From: Trematomus loennbergii
Taxonomy: Eukaryota; Chordata; Actinopteri; Perciformes; Nototheniidae
Assembly: GCA_012861695.1 (NCBI GenBank)
Contig: JAAOOA010000127.1
Location: 29,375,686 to 29,439,685 of the forward strand
Length of the DNA: 64,000 nucleotides
Direction of reading: 5' to 3'
Shown: piece by piece, positions 20,168 through 32,000 of the stretch
Numbering within the stretch: the stretch's first letter is position 1
Layout: each line of letters begins with the position of its first letter
Notes under the pieces: model-generated
The model's input: the letters and a program-made list of their open reading frames with translations, nothing else
Database searches by the model: none
Told to the model about the DNA's origin: nothing
Position numbers and translations under genes: made by a program

Positions 20168-22019
20168 AGCCGTCTTCAGATAAACAGCAGACCAGAGGAG
20201 ACCTAGATTGATAAAAACACCTTTTAAATATTCGGAACAAATACAAAATCAACAATAGAGGGCTTTTTTTGCCAACCGTAATGGCTGTTAACAATACATA
20301 TATTGAAATATGCCATAAAGGCGAGTGAGCATTAATGTTATAGCTGGCCTGCTGGACTTTTACATACATACCGTTACATTCAAGTCCTTTCCAAACGGTT
20401 TCACAAAACGCTGTTTAATCCTACTGCCACTGGGAAAGTATTTCTCAGTACACCAGATTTATGGTGTCTGCCGTTTGTGACCACAACCCACAATGGTGCA
20501 TGTATTGCAAGAAGTATCATGAGGAGACAGGCAACATGTTAAGCTACCTATCATGTGGCCTCCACTGGTAGCGGGCTGCCTGAGCCACCAATCAAACCCA
20601 AAAATATTTCCTGATTACCTTACCTTACTTAACCTCACCTTAGCAATCAAGAAAACTCTTTATATTATATCAAAAATGATAAGCTTTCAACATGCTAATT
20701 TAAGACTACCTGTTATCAGTTGGTGCCTAAAAAGTTGCCCATACAATACTTCCTTGTGGTCCTTCTAATTAGCCCTAGGCCATTATCCTAAGACCTTTGC
20801 TGGAAATTACCCGTCTCAGCAACAAATGATTATCTGCAGTTGCCTTTTCTCTACCTTTAAAACTGTGGCTTGCACTGAGAGGCAATCCCTACATGTTGTT
20901 AATCTGTTCCAAGGTCAACAGCCTGGGATCCACCTCTGCTTCTGGTGACTCTCAGGGCATGCAATGGGTTCTCTATTCCCCTAATGGCTGTCTTTTCAGC
21001 CACTTGGTCTTTACTTAGGGGCTTTCCCAGCTGACATATGCACTGCAGTCACTAGCTGAATGCTAGCTATGACAGCTAACAATACACATACTTAATTAGG
21101 CCCAGCAGGTAAAGGGACATTGTCAGTCATGTATTCAGCTGTATATCAACCATAGTCGTTATCATGGGAGTTAAACTAAACATCGGACTTCAACATAAGA
21201 GACATCATCTTGTTTTTTAATTCAAAAATGTAAACGGGTATTTGAAAAGGGACGTTTATACCTTAACCACATATTTATAACCGAACTCATGATGTCTGTA
21301 CCTTGGCAATGAAGTTATTGCTGAAAAAAAACGTACTTGTTGAGTAATTTAGGCCTTGTAACTAATTCACCACCTCTTACTACGGTATGATCTTGCTTGA
21401 AGTAAATATATCGCCACTTTCCTTGTTGTTTGGAGTTTGATTCTTTATGGTTTTTGCACTTATTGTAAGTTGCTTTGGATAAAAGCGTCAGCTCAATGAA
21501 ATGTAATGTAAAATGATTCATCTTAATAAGATAGTATTCTTTAACCCAAACCATGATGTTTTCCAGAACCAAACAATACGTTTTTGTGCCTTAATGTGTT
21601 TTTTTAAACAAGATTTGGTATATATATACTTAGTACCATTTACCTTTGTATTCAAATGACATACTTTGAAATGTTAAGCACTTACCCAAATTACATAGGT
21701 ACTTTGATATGTACCTATTAACCTTTGCATCCAAATGTCTTTTTTGGATATGCAAACTTAGTTACTAAAATCACATGCTTTTATATGTAACTGATCTATA
21801 TAAGATCAAATGTTGGTGGTCTTTCTGGCTATTTGTTCATGGTTTAAGTCTGGTGTGCAAGAGAATTTAAATGTTGTGCATTCAAAAATAAACAGCAATT
21901 TTAACAACATCAGTCTTTCCATTGTCTATCATTAAACACAAATACAATATTTAAATAAATACATTTCCAATGCGTTAGGGACTGCAAGTTCTTAACTGCA
22001 GCCTGCAAAACAGATACAC
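20168..22019. other. Sequence downstream of CYP2 with an L2 tail remnant
   Basis: It presumably begins with the CYP2 3' UTR, but I see no clear AATAAA close to the stop; a candidate AAATAAAC is far downstream at about 21886. An L2-type tail (TTGCTTTGGATAAAAGCGTC) lies near 21470-21510. Nothing else is recognisable. Confidence 0.4.
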
Positions 22020-22697
22020 TTAAAGGGGACCTATCATGCAAAATGCACTTTCTGATGTCTTTTATACATAAATATGTGTTCCCGGTGTGTCAGGGAACTC
22101 AGGCAGCGTCAGAAAAATAAAACCCTCTCTCTTTTCCTCCGTACCCAAATCTCTAAAAACGGGGCTATAACGGAGCTGATCCAGATTTGCGTCCGATATG
22201 ACGTAATATCGGAAATGTGGACCCACGGCCCTATCAGAAAGTTGCTATCAGAAACAATGCCCGACTGTTTTGGACGTAATATGGTGCATGTTTACATTAG
22301 CATCGCTAACACTAAGAGCTAACCTGTACTGGAGAGCATGTGTGTGAAGAAGCAGGAAATAAAAAGGAACTCACCTTGTGGTATAACCGGCAAGAGAGAA
22401 AGCCTTTGAGCTCCATACTGTTTCAGAAATAATCCTTGATAATCCATGATATGGCGTTTCATCACGGCAGTATTTAGTTTAGACAGTAGCTGCCGGGTCC
22501 CGCATGAGCTCAGCCCCCCTCCTTTTTTTTTATCACATTTAGCACTTTTGAAACAGGAAGTGAAATAGAGGGATATGAGGCATGGCTAGAATGGGTGATC
22601 TGTTTGGTATTTTGAGCAAAACACTTCATAGTCATGTTTTTTATATTTTTTGAGACCTCTGCTATTGCCTAAAAATAGCATGATAGGTGCACTTTAA
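22020..22697. mobile_element. TTAA-flanked MITE, copy D, clearest boundaries
   Basis: TTAA (22020-22023) then AGGGGACCTATCATGC at the left; GCATGATAGGTGCACT then TTAA (22694-22697) at the right. The inverted repeats are about 16 bp with two mismatches. The interior is very similar to copy B. No transposase frame is visible. Confidence 0.88.
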
Positions 22698-23045
22698 AGC
22701 AGCAGTAACAACAATGTGTAAAAGTTAACAGCTTTAACCAATACACTAATATTGTCACATCCATCCTTAACCACTGTTTCTAGCATAAAGGAAGGTAAAT
22801 CATGTGAACTTAAGCAGTTTTAGGTGATCACACTTGTCTTTTCCTCTTCATCGTTTGGGCATTTAGAATATTGTGTGTTAGTACAATATAATAACATTCA
22901 TCAGACCATTTTATTATTAACACACTCAGGCTTCTGCAGTGCAACAGTTATTGAATGGCTCCCTCAAGTGGGCAATATTGGGAACAGGATTTAATGTTCA
23001 ATGTGAATTTAAACCAAGTCTTTAAATGTACATAAAACAGATATT

Positions 23046-23241
23046 ACATTACATGTAATTTGTTAGACGCTTTTATCCAAAGCGACTTACATACATTCAA
23101 TACTGTGGACAATCCCCACAGGAGCAATTTGGGGTGAAGTATCTTGCCCAGGGACACAACGACATGCTGACTGCAGTGGGACTCGAACTTGCTACCCCCT
23201 GATTCGAAGTCCAGCACACTATCCACTAACCACAGCCGCCC
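23046..23241 (-). mobile_element. tRNA-derived SINE, reverse orientation
   Basis: Reverse complement of the SINE family at 871-1086. The left end holds the tail (ACGCTTTTATCCAAAGCGAC), the middle the CTTGCCCAGGGACACAACGA block, and the right end the inverted B-box (TGGGACTCGAACTTGC) and A-box (CTATCCACTAACCACAGCC). Confidence 0.85.
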
Positions 23242-23906
23242 TTATATCAGTTGGTTTCTATTTCAAGGATAAGATCAAAAAGAAGGCATCCATCTCATTG
23301 ACTACATCTCAGACCCCCATTTTCTCAATTTAAGGTGATCTCTTCATGTAGTTCAACAAATGTTGGACAGAATGACCTAAATTGTGTTTGTTTCTCTTAA
23401 TGGTAGTGATGTTTCTCTCTATAGTTGTTCAAAGATATCAAATAGTTTGTAATAGTTATAATTTGGAAAATTAAATAATGTCTAAAAGATCTATTCAAGT
23501 TATCAGATCCATGCCTTAGCATTTCGGAATATGTTATTCATTGGAATTCATCCACAACTTAAATATTTGTTTACAGTAGAACAGTTAACTCTCAAAGATG
23601 TTGTTTGAACAGTGGGTCAGTAGGCTTCTTATAGTTGTACATTTTGCTAGAGCAGTGCATTAAGCTGAACCATAGCTTCAGAGTGAAGAAAACACGAGCA
23701 TAGAGCATTGGTTTATTACTAAATTATATTCAGTGTAATCGTTAAAGGAAACAGTTAATTTTTAATGAGAGACAGCATATCTTCACTGCAAACTTAGTTT
23801 ATTGCAACACCAAAAGTAAAGGGAAAATCCAGATCACACTATGGTTATTGGCAAGAGGCATGTCAGTAAGTAACATTCAAAAGCACTGGTACTATTGTGT
23901 CTAGAG

Positions 23907-24452
23907 CAGAGGTCTTCAACAGGGGGTCCGCGGAGGTACTGCAGGGGGGTCGCGAAATCTTTGGTTGATTAAACCATTTTTTATATTTCTTAAAATATAT
24001 TTTTTTCCCACAAATTGAAATGTCTTTAAATGCACATTAACATGAATCCAACACATTGTAGCGAAAAAGAAATGGAGGCAGAAGACGTTATCTTTCAGTC
24101 AGCAATGCACGCATTCAGCTACACACAGTAGCTATCTCAAGCTAGGCGCCGGTTCACTCACAGCAGGAGACTACCCCGGACCTGTCCCACCAGGCCTCCT
24201 GTACACAAAGGGGAGGACCCGCCCCTATCGCTGCTGTGCCAATCACGAGGCCGCATGACACACGCTGGCTCTGTCATTATTTGAATAGCTTAGTATTGAA
24301 TGTACAATAACAGAGTAGCTATGTTTATACACAGCACTAGGCCCCGTTTAATATAAAACACAATTGTATGCCATACATATAGTAGGGGGGTCCCTGCTCC
24401 AGTTCTCCATCAGTTTGGGGGTCCCTGGCCTGAAAAACGTTGAAGACCCCTG
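23907..24452. mobile_element. hAT-type DNA transposon, complete, non-autonomous
   Basis: The ends CAGAGGTCTTCAAC and GTTGAAGACCCCTG are inverted repeats. The 8-bp target-site duplication GTCTAGAG lies at 23899-23906 and 24453-24460. Near both ends are GGGGGGTC-rich subterminal blocks. The interior lacks a transposase. Confidence 0.88.
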
Positions 24453-24689
24453 GTCTAGAGCCCTTCAATAGTGTTTTATTGTCAGAGTTTATAGATGTTT
24501 TATCTTCATGGCCTACTGTATATTTTCAACTTTTTAATGCTGCTTTAATTCTATTTTGAGATGTTTAAATACTATTATTTATTTCTACTCTTAAATGTCT
24601 TCTTATGTGCAATGGTCCTTTCATTTTTCCCTTATTTCACCGGACAGGGGTATTTTAGTCAAGAACCTGACCAAACAGACTCCCCTCCT

Positions 24690-24787
24690 TCACAGAGTGG
24701 AGCATTGTAAAGCACTTTGAGCTGCACGTGCTGTATGAAAAGTGCTTTATAAATACAGCTTTATCATTATTATTATTATTTTATTAT
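24690..24787 (+). mobile_element. Truncated LINE 3' tail ending in (ATT)n
   Basis: TTGTAAAGCACTTTGAGCTG, then AAAGTGCTTTATAAATACAG and repeated ATT. Same family as 18055-18146. Confidence 0.6.
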
Positions 24788-25146
24788 CGAGCCAGCAGCT
24801 GGTAACTTCTCACCCTGCTTGTATCAGGCCACTGCCATTAGCTCACCAGTGCCACTGTGCAGTTGTGTGGTCTTCAGGGATGAAACAGAGCCTCTCTGTG
24901 TTCTCTCGTCCTCCTGTGATGTCTGCTCTGGACCTGAGCTGAGAATCTCTGGAAATTTCCGTGCAGTCTTCACTCTGCCAGGACCTTTTGTAACCTGTTC
25001 AGGACTCTCTGTTGTGGTTCAGCTTGCCTTGGATGTGTTACTGCACTGATGATGAGTGAAGACTGTTGAGATGTTTTTATTTATGTCTGTGTAGAAAAGT
25101 TTGATTAGTAGACATGTTTTTTTTGGGAAGATTACGAAAACAGATG

Positions 25147-25636
25147 CTATTTGCACCCCGGTGTCTGTAGCTAACAATGCTATTTGCACCCGGGTGTCCG
25201 TAGCTAACAATGCTATTTACACCCGGGTGTCCGTAGCTATTGCTAACTGCTATTTACACCCGGGTGTCCGTAGCTAACAATGCTATTTGCACCCGGGTGT
25301 CCGTAGCTAACAATGCTATTTACACCCGGGTGTCCGTAGCTATTGCTAATTGCTATTTACACCCGGGTGTCCGTAGCTAACAATGCTATTTGCACCCGGG
25401 TGTCCGTAGCTAACAATGCTATTTACACCCGGGTGTCCGTAGCTATTGCTAATTGCTATTTACACCCGGGTCTCCATAGCCAACAATGCTATTTACACCC
25501 GGGTGTCTTTATTTAACAATGCTAACACCCGGGTGTCTGTAGCTAACTGCTATTTAAACCCGGGTGTCCGTAGCTAACAATGCTATTTACACCCGGGTGT
25601 CTGTAGCTAACAATGCTATTTACACCCGGGTGCAAA
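25147..25636. repeat. Minisatellite built on a CACCCGGGTG palindrome, with higher-order structure
   Basis: About fifteen units of the type CTATTTRCACCCGGGTGTCC then GTAGCTAACAATG (33 bp). Every third unit in the left part is a 37-bp variant carrying GCTATTGCTAATTG, giving a 103-bp higher-order period repeated three times before the right part decays. Each unit carries the 10-bp palindrome CACCCGGGTG, with a CpG at its centre. Confidence 0.9.
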
Positions 25637-25639
25637 TAG

Positions 25640-27058
25640 ACACTCTGAAACTGTAACTCTGACCCAAATTTAAGCATATCTTTCTATTGCATGATTTTTT
25701 ATTCGTGATTTAAATTAATCTTGAAATTCTATGCAAACTGGAAATGCAACCTTTAGGCCCAGTTTGTACCTCTCATTTAAGTTACCATTAGGTTATCTTT
25801 TCGAAAACATCTGCATCTGCAATAATGAAATATAATATTAATAAACATACTATATACGTTTTAGTTTTGTTGATGCACTTTCTTTGCTTTGATTAAGAAA
25901 TTGTCAATTGTGCTTTAAAATACTTAATTGCACGCCACAGCAGGAGTATGTTTGAAAAAAAGATATGTGTAGACTTGGGTGTATAGTTAGTTTTGGTCTT
26001 TTAATGTTTTTGGCCATGCAGTTCTAACAATACAAATTAGGCAATATGCTTCTAAATATCTGCAAATGCTTGACAAAACCAGGTCCATACAGAAATACTT
26101 TTCCCAAATCGGTGTACAAGAAGTTCACAGCACCGAGCTCTGACCTTTGAGATGAACTGGAATACCAAATGCTAGCCTGGACGTATCGACCAACACTGGT
26201 ACCTGACCTGACTGTAACCTCGGGGTTAAAAGGCAGAACGTTTCTCTAGTGTGGCTGAAAAACATTTGAAAAATCCTTCCTAGTAGGAGATATCATAGCA
26301 GCAGATGCACATGGTTTTGAAAATGCAACATTCACATAGCGTTTCCTTGTCTGTCGAATACCTTTGGCCATTCAATGTAACCATGTGAATAAAAAATGTT
26401 ACATGAGAGGCACAAACTAGGCCTTGGCTTCCACCAGTGTTTGCTCCATAAATTGAAACAAAAACCTCAAGTAGCAGTTAACTTCTCTTTTGTATCCGTT
26501 GTATCCTTAAATCACCCTTGAAAAAATGGGAACAATGAGCCTCTGTTAGCGTGACTCATTGAACATGTTTCTATTTTAAAGCGAGAGTCCAGGATAATAT
26601 GTGCCTGCTTTTGGGGGAAAATGAACTTGAATGCAGTCAAGAGACTCCGGCATTGCCCAACGCTTTTATTTGTTTATCAAGTAACCATGGAAATGTCGTG
26701 CCAGGCTCGGGAAAAAAAGCCTGTGAGCAACACTGAGGGCCACAGACTCTGATAGAAATACTGTAGAGCGTTTGGAGAGCACTGCTGCTGGAAATTATTT
26801 TTCAGCTGCTCTTGCTTTAGCTTAATTCTTATGTATTTTTTCCACGATTATCTGGTTCCTGTTGAACAGATGAATGAAACCAGTCACCACTATGAATCAT
26901 TACATAATTAGATTTGCTATGACTCAATATCACAAGCAAAAAAAAGAACAAAAAATCCGTTGTTAATATCGGACTTTCATGAGAGGCACATGCTGGTGAT
27001 CAGTGTATCCATCCTAGTAAAGAAACGGGGGATAAAAAACAAACAAATGCACACTGGA
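25640..27058. other. Noncoding stretch with no recognisable feature
   Basis: AT-rich sequence between the minisatellite and the presumed cav1 3' UTR. I see no exon, repeat family or RNA gene that I can support. Confidence 0.4.
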
Positions 27059-27059
27059 T

Positions 27060-28753
27060 TATATTAAATTTTAATGTGCACAGCGTGATATTGTACAGTA
27101 AAAGCAAGGAAGGAAAAAAACAAATATTTTCTTATAAAAATATCACCTTTGGAGCTTAAAAACAGTCCATTCAAGGAACAGGTGCTATAATGTTACCTTC
27201 CCTGTGAGAAGACAGCAGGTAGACTGAAGGTGACTGAGTCAAAGCGAGCTTAGTGTCTCAATAAAACATACCCCACCCTCCCCACCCCTATCTAAATGCA
27301 GAAACCCCACCCAACAGTCCCTCTTTGCACCAATCTCTTGGGAGGGAGGCATCAGTTTGACGCTTTTCAGCATCGTGTCCACAGTCAAGAAGCAGGGGGG
27401 CAGAACAATGGGGAAGTTATAACAATCAAGAAGACAAAAAAGGGGCAAAAATATGACAACAAATGCATCCAAAATCACACATTCAATCTCACATTATTTT
27501 AATTCCAATGCATTAACCTGTGCAAGTACCACAGTGCGTTAAGAAACATCTCCACACAAGCTTGTGTCTGCACATCCAAAGTGCAGAGTGCAAACGTAGC
27601 TGCTAGTACTCTACTACCTTTGCAAATATAGACAGAAGATCTTCATTAGTGCTATTCACTAACAATACTTTCTCATAGATTAGTGCACTGGAATGAGGCC
27701 GTAGCTTCTCAATTGCTGCATAGACAACCATACAGTACATACAGGATATTAAAAACAACGGTATTGAAGTTAAACCCCTCAAAAGTTCTTCATATTCATA
27801 GTGTAGGGGAAAAAAAGAAGCATTCACTATGGAGCATTTAAAAAGAAGCTTCACTGAAGAATGAAAGGCCTAAATTGGTCAGAAAGTATTTTCTTTGCAA
27901 ACATCAAATAACTAACATTCTCTGTCACACTGTCATGGGGATAATGGGGATGAAACCTGCACTGGAAACATTTGAGGTGGAGGTGAAGTAAGAAGCGGAT
28001 GCAGAGTGGCGGTGGCGGACGGCGATTTGTTTGCAAGGCGACGCAGGTGCATGCAGGAACGAGGGCAGGTTCAGTGTGTCAGACTGCTGGAAAGCCAGCG
28101 AAGGGTGGAGGTGGGGGGTGGGCGGTTGATTTTGTGGATGTGGAGGTCATGGAGGCCAGAGGGAGGGGTTGTTTCTGTGCTTTTCGGCTTGTTTTGATTT
28201 TGCTGAGTCAGATCGACTTTGGCAGCGCTCACTCTTTGTCTCTGCTTTGACCTGACTAAACCCCGACATCCAACCAACCAACCAACCAAACCGCCCCACC
28301 CCCACCCAACGGCTCCAAAAAACAAACACGAATAAGCACGAGAGATACACCCCTCTTCAATCAAAGTGATAAGCTCTCCTCAGAAACAGGAAGATTGAAA
28401 GGGGTTTACATCATGTGGAAAAACAAAACAGAAAAACAGATTTGCTTGACAACAGTGAAGAATGAAAAAAACAAACAAAAAAAAACCCTGGAGAACGACC
28501 CTTTGATTTGTTGTGCCCACCCGTTTGGTAACACCAACACTGGAGAGAAAAAACAGCTTTTGGAAAAAAGGCGGAGTCAGATGCCATGTGACCACGCCCC
28601 TTTATTTCCACACAACCCCGCCCCATCTGGAAAAGTCACTCGTTTTCCAGAGGTCCATTTCTTCTTTTGACTTTCCCCTCCTTTTGTGTTGCTCTAGCCC
28701 TCCCATCTTCCCTCCCCTCTTTCCGTAAATCCTCCTCCTCTCCTCCTCTCCTA
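27060..28753 (-). other. cav1: Presumed cav1 3' UTR
   Basis: It lies directly downstream of the cav1 stop on the minus strand. Vertebrate cav1 mRNAs have long 3' UTRs. Minus-strand AATAAA occurs near 28600, and an ATTAAA near 27068, which would give short and long forms. The limits are inferred, not seen. Plus-strand pieces rich in CAAC/CCAACC occur at 28265-28320. Confidence 0.4.
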
Positions 28754-29094
28754 CTACACCTCCTTGGTGGCGCTGATTCTGATGCTGCTCAGGCATTTCC
28801 CATGGCTTCGAATAAGGGGTCGCAGAAGGTGTGAACGCAGATGGAGTACACGCGGCTGACGCAGTGGATCTCGATCAGGTAGCTCTTGACGCACGGCACC
28901 ACGGCCCAGATGTGCAGGAAGGACAAGATGGCGAAGAAGATTCCCCAAATCAGCGCCAGGGGGATGCCCACCAGCGCCGTCAGCAGCCGGTAAACCCAGT
29001 ACTTGGTGACGGTGAAGGTGGTGAAGCTGGCTTTCCACACGCCGTCAAAGCTGTAGGTCCCTGCAGGCTCGGCGATTATGTCCTCGAAGTCTAC
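28754..29094 (-). CDS. cav1: cav1 exon 3, site of the frameshift
   Basis: The acceptor CTCTCCAG lies just above 29094 and the expected stop TAG is at 28754-28756. The literal frame ends early, at a TGA near 28790, after [12 protein letters not shown]. The lost tail would contain the conserved GKC at the end of the C-terminal domain. All upstream residues in this exon are uninterrupted and highly conserved, which argues that the frameshift is a sequencing deletion in a short A or G run rather than decay. Confidence 0.9.
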
Positions 29095-32000
29095 CTGGAG
29101 AGGGAGAAGGTGGAAGAGTCAGATAATGTTGGCAACAAAGAAAACACTTCACTTTGGTCAACAGGATAACGGCAAAACAACTGGCGTGATTTTTATGGAA
29201 ATTGGTGAAAGGTGTTTGCCACGAAAAATTCAATCCAAAATGTCATCACTGAAATACTTATATTCTTTTCACTTTTATCAACATTTCACACCAGGGCATA
29301 TCCTTTAGTGTGTCTTTTAGCTAGCCAAGAAGCGGAACAGATGATGCCGAACAAACTTTGCCGTAACTAAAGCAACTTTTATAAGATAGTACGACCGACA
29401 CAGATAGGAAAGAGGTAAGATGGGAATGAAAACAAACTTGGTAGATCCAGCTTTGTTTTATATTGATAGGTCTCATCACTTCTGCAAAGCAGCAAAACGT
29501 ATAGGATTACGGAAAAATAACTGGCTCGATTCTTTGAACATTGGTGAAACATTGATAGCACAACCAGACACAGACAGGAAATATTGAAGAGGGAAAGTCT
29601 ACCTGAAGAGGGAGGAAGTGGCAGAGTGAGAACATGTTGGCAAAAACTCTTCTGGTCGTCGTATATCTTGCCTTGTTTTAGATTTAGAAGTCGTAAAGTG
29701 TCATAACCTCCACAAATGAGGATAGCTTTTTGGTTCAGTCTGTTTGTCTTCATTAAAAGTAATTGTTCTGTCATGTCTTTATTCGATAGTAAAGTCAGTA
29801 ATTGACCGAAAAGGAAGAGAAAAATCAGACAACATTAAGAAATGGGATCGCAAACTTGGACTAACCTAACCCTAACCCTAACCCTAACCCTAACGGGCCG
29901 TCTCCACAGCAGCGTTAAAAAAATCTTGGAGGTGGGCGTATCTGAAGCTTGAGGATTTTTGCGAGCAACCAATCACATGAATCTCTCGCCCCCGACATAC
30001 GAAGCAAAAAAGCCCGAAGTAAACTGGATATAAACTCCCCAAAACAGGCGAAAACATACCACTGTCTCTGCCACCTCCCTCCATGCCTGGCTCCTCCGGT
30101 TTATATCCCGGTAGGTCTGGTCATAAAGCACCGGTGATTGATTCCCTACCGCTAATTTCTCCTCCATTTTTTGGAATATGAGGAAATGACCTGCGGTATT
30201 TCTCTCCCAGCATACACGCCGTTTGATTGGCTAGAGCTTGAACTGTCAGATTTGCGTACACGGGATTTGATTGGCTGACGCTTCCACCTCAGCCTCAAAA
30301 GTTGAACATTGTTCAACTTTGAATCCTCAAAATCCTCAAAATCTCCGCTCGCCTGCCCACAATGCAGTTCGGCGAAAAGTGAGGGAAAGTGACGTCACCC
30401 CATTCAAAGTGAATGGGCAGAAGCGTTTCAAGATTTTTTAACGCTGCTGTGGAGACGGCCCGTAACCCTAACCCTAACCCTAACCCTACAGTAAATATAA
30501 CATTTCAACCTCAATGTCATTCACCCTAATTATCTTTGGGCGCAGTAGGAATCTTATGAATGGATCTCCTACGGTAAAACCTTGCAACGGTTCACTGGAA
30601 CAGCTATGGATTCATACCACTAGAGGTAAGTAAAACACTACCACCATAAATGAAAGGTACATTTTATGTACACAGAGACGCTCAGCTCCCAATTGGCCTC
30701 ATGACTCATCCTAATGACTTCTCAAATACCTTCATCCACCGCCAAAAGCATTTCACAAGGCCCTGAAATTGTGCAAATTAAGTTATTGCAAACTCTTTCT
30801 TTCTGCAGTTCTTTCCCATTATTTCCACACACATCAGCTGCTTCACTCCCTGTTGATATGTCAGTTTTCTGAGATGGAGGGTGGGGCTTGTGATCTCCCC
30901 TCGTGGTGACTGGTACACAGTCTAACCAGCAACACACTGCCCCGCCCCAAAACACTGATACACACACTATCTCTGGCATCTGCTGCACTTTCTGAACAGG
31001 ATTTTTGTCTCCAGTGCATCTTGAACACATCAAACGTCACTAGAAAGAAAGACAGAGGCAACATTTTGACCAAAATAGGCAACAAAAAGTGACCTTCTCA
31101 GCTTCTCTGAAGTTAAAGGATAGCCAGAGAGGGACCAGATGTAGCCAATAAAACAGTGGTTAAAAGACACCACGTCATTGTTTAAAATCCAAATAATTAT
31201 CAGGCTAAATCGAGTTCCTAGAAGCTTTTACCTTGACTGTTGTAAACACTCAGTGTGTGGTATGTCTCTGCTGGAAAAAGTCTGTAGTGCGCAGGATGGG
31301 ATGTGGTTCACATGTCTACAAAAGGAAAGCTGCAGAGTTTGGATAACCAGTGAAGGTCAAACAACAGAGAGAATGAAACCTGCAGACACTGAAAATGTAA
31401 CCACAGAAACCAAAAAGGAAGACATCTCCATTGAGTGTTTAATTGTAAATGGATCTGTTTGGATCTTCTTCAACCTCCAATCAAGACGACACGAACATTG
31501 TGCTTCCTTTCACAGTAAACACACATCTTACAGGCTTTTAAATATGACAATACCAGCAAGTGCCTGTGACATCTTCAGAGCTGTGGGACACACAGACTCT
31601 CCCTCTTGTCGTCTCTGCAGGATTCTGAGTGCTGAGTCAATATTTATTTTACAGTTACTTGGAGACTATGCCTCAGCTAACACAGCAGTTGGGCTACTGG
31701 AGGCTAATGGCTGCAACACCAATACGTCACACAGATATTATCCAGCGTCCCACTGACAGTGAAATGGAAAAGTGAAGTGTTTCATTCCTAAGTGAGATAC
31801 TATCCACTGTTTGGAAGACGTCATGCCAACTTACACAAGTTGAAAGGCACATACTTGTATAAGACACTGACTACAAACTGCACAGCATTAAGAAAGTGGA
31901 ATTGAGTTATATTTTGTAATGCCATACATTCATGCTAAAATTGAGAGCTGTATCACTATTAAAATAGATTGATGGAAAGACGGCAAAACCTTTGTTGAGA

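Noticed and set aside
25147..25636. Array of near-identical repeats that might suggest a CRISPR array
   Set aside because: The units are contiguous without unique spacers, in a vertebrate genome with no cas genes; it is a minisatellite.
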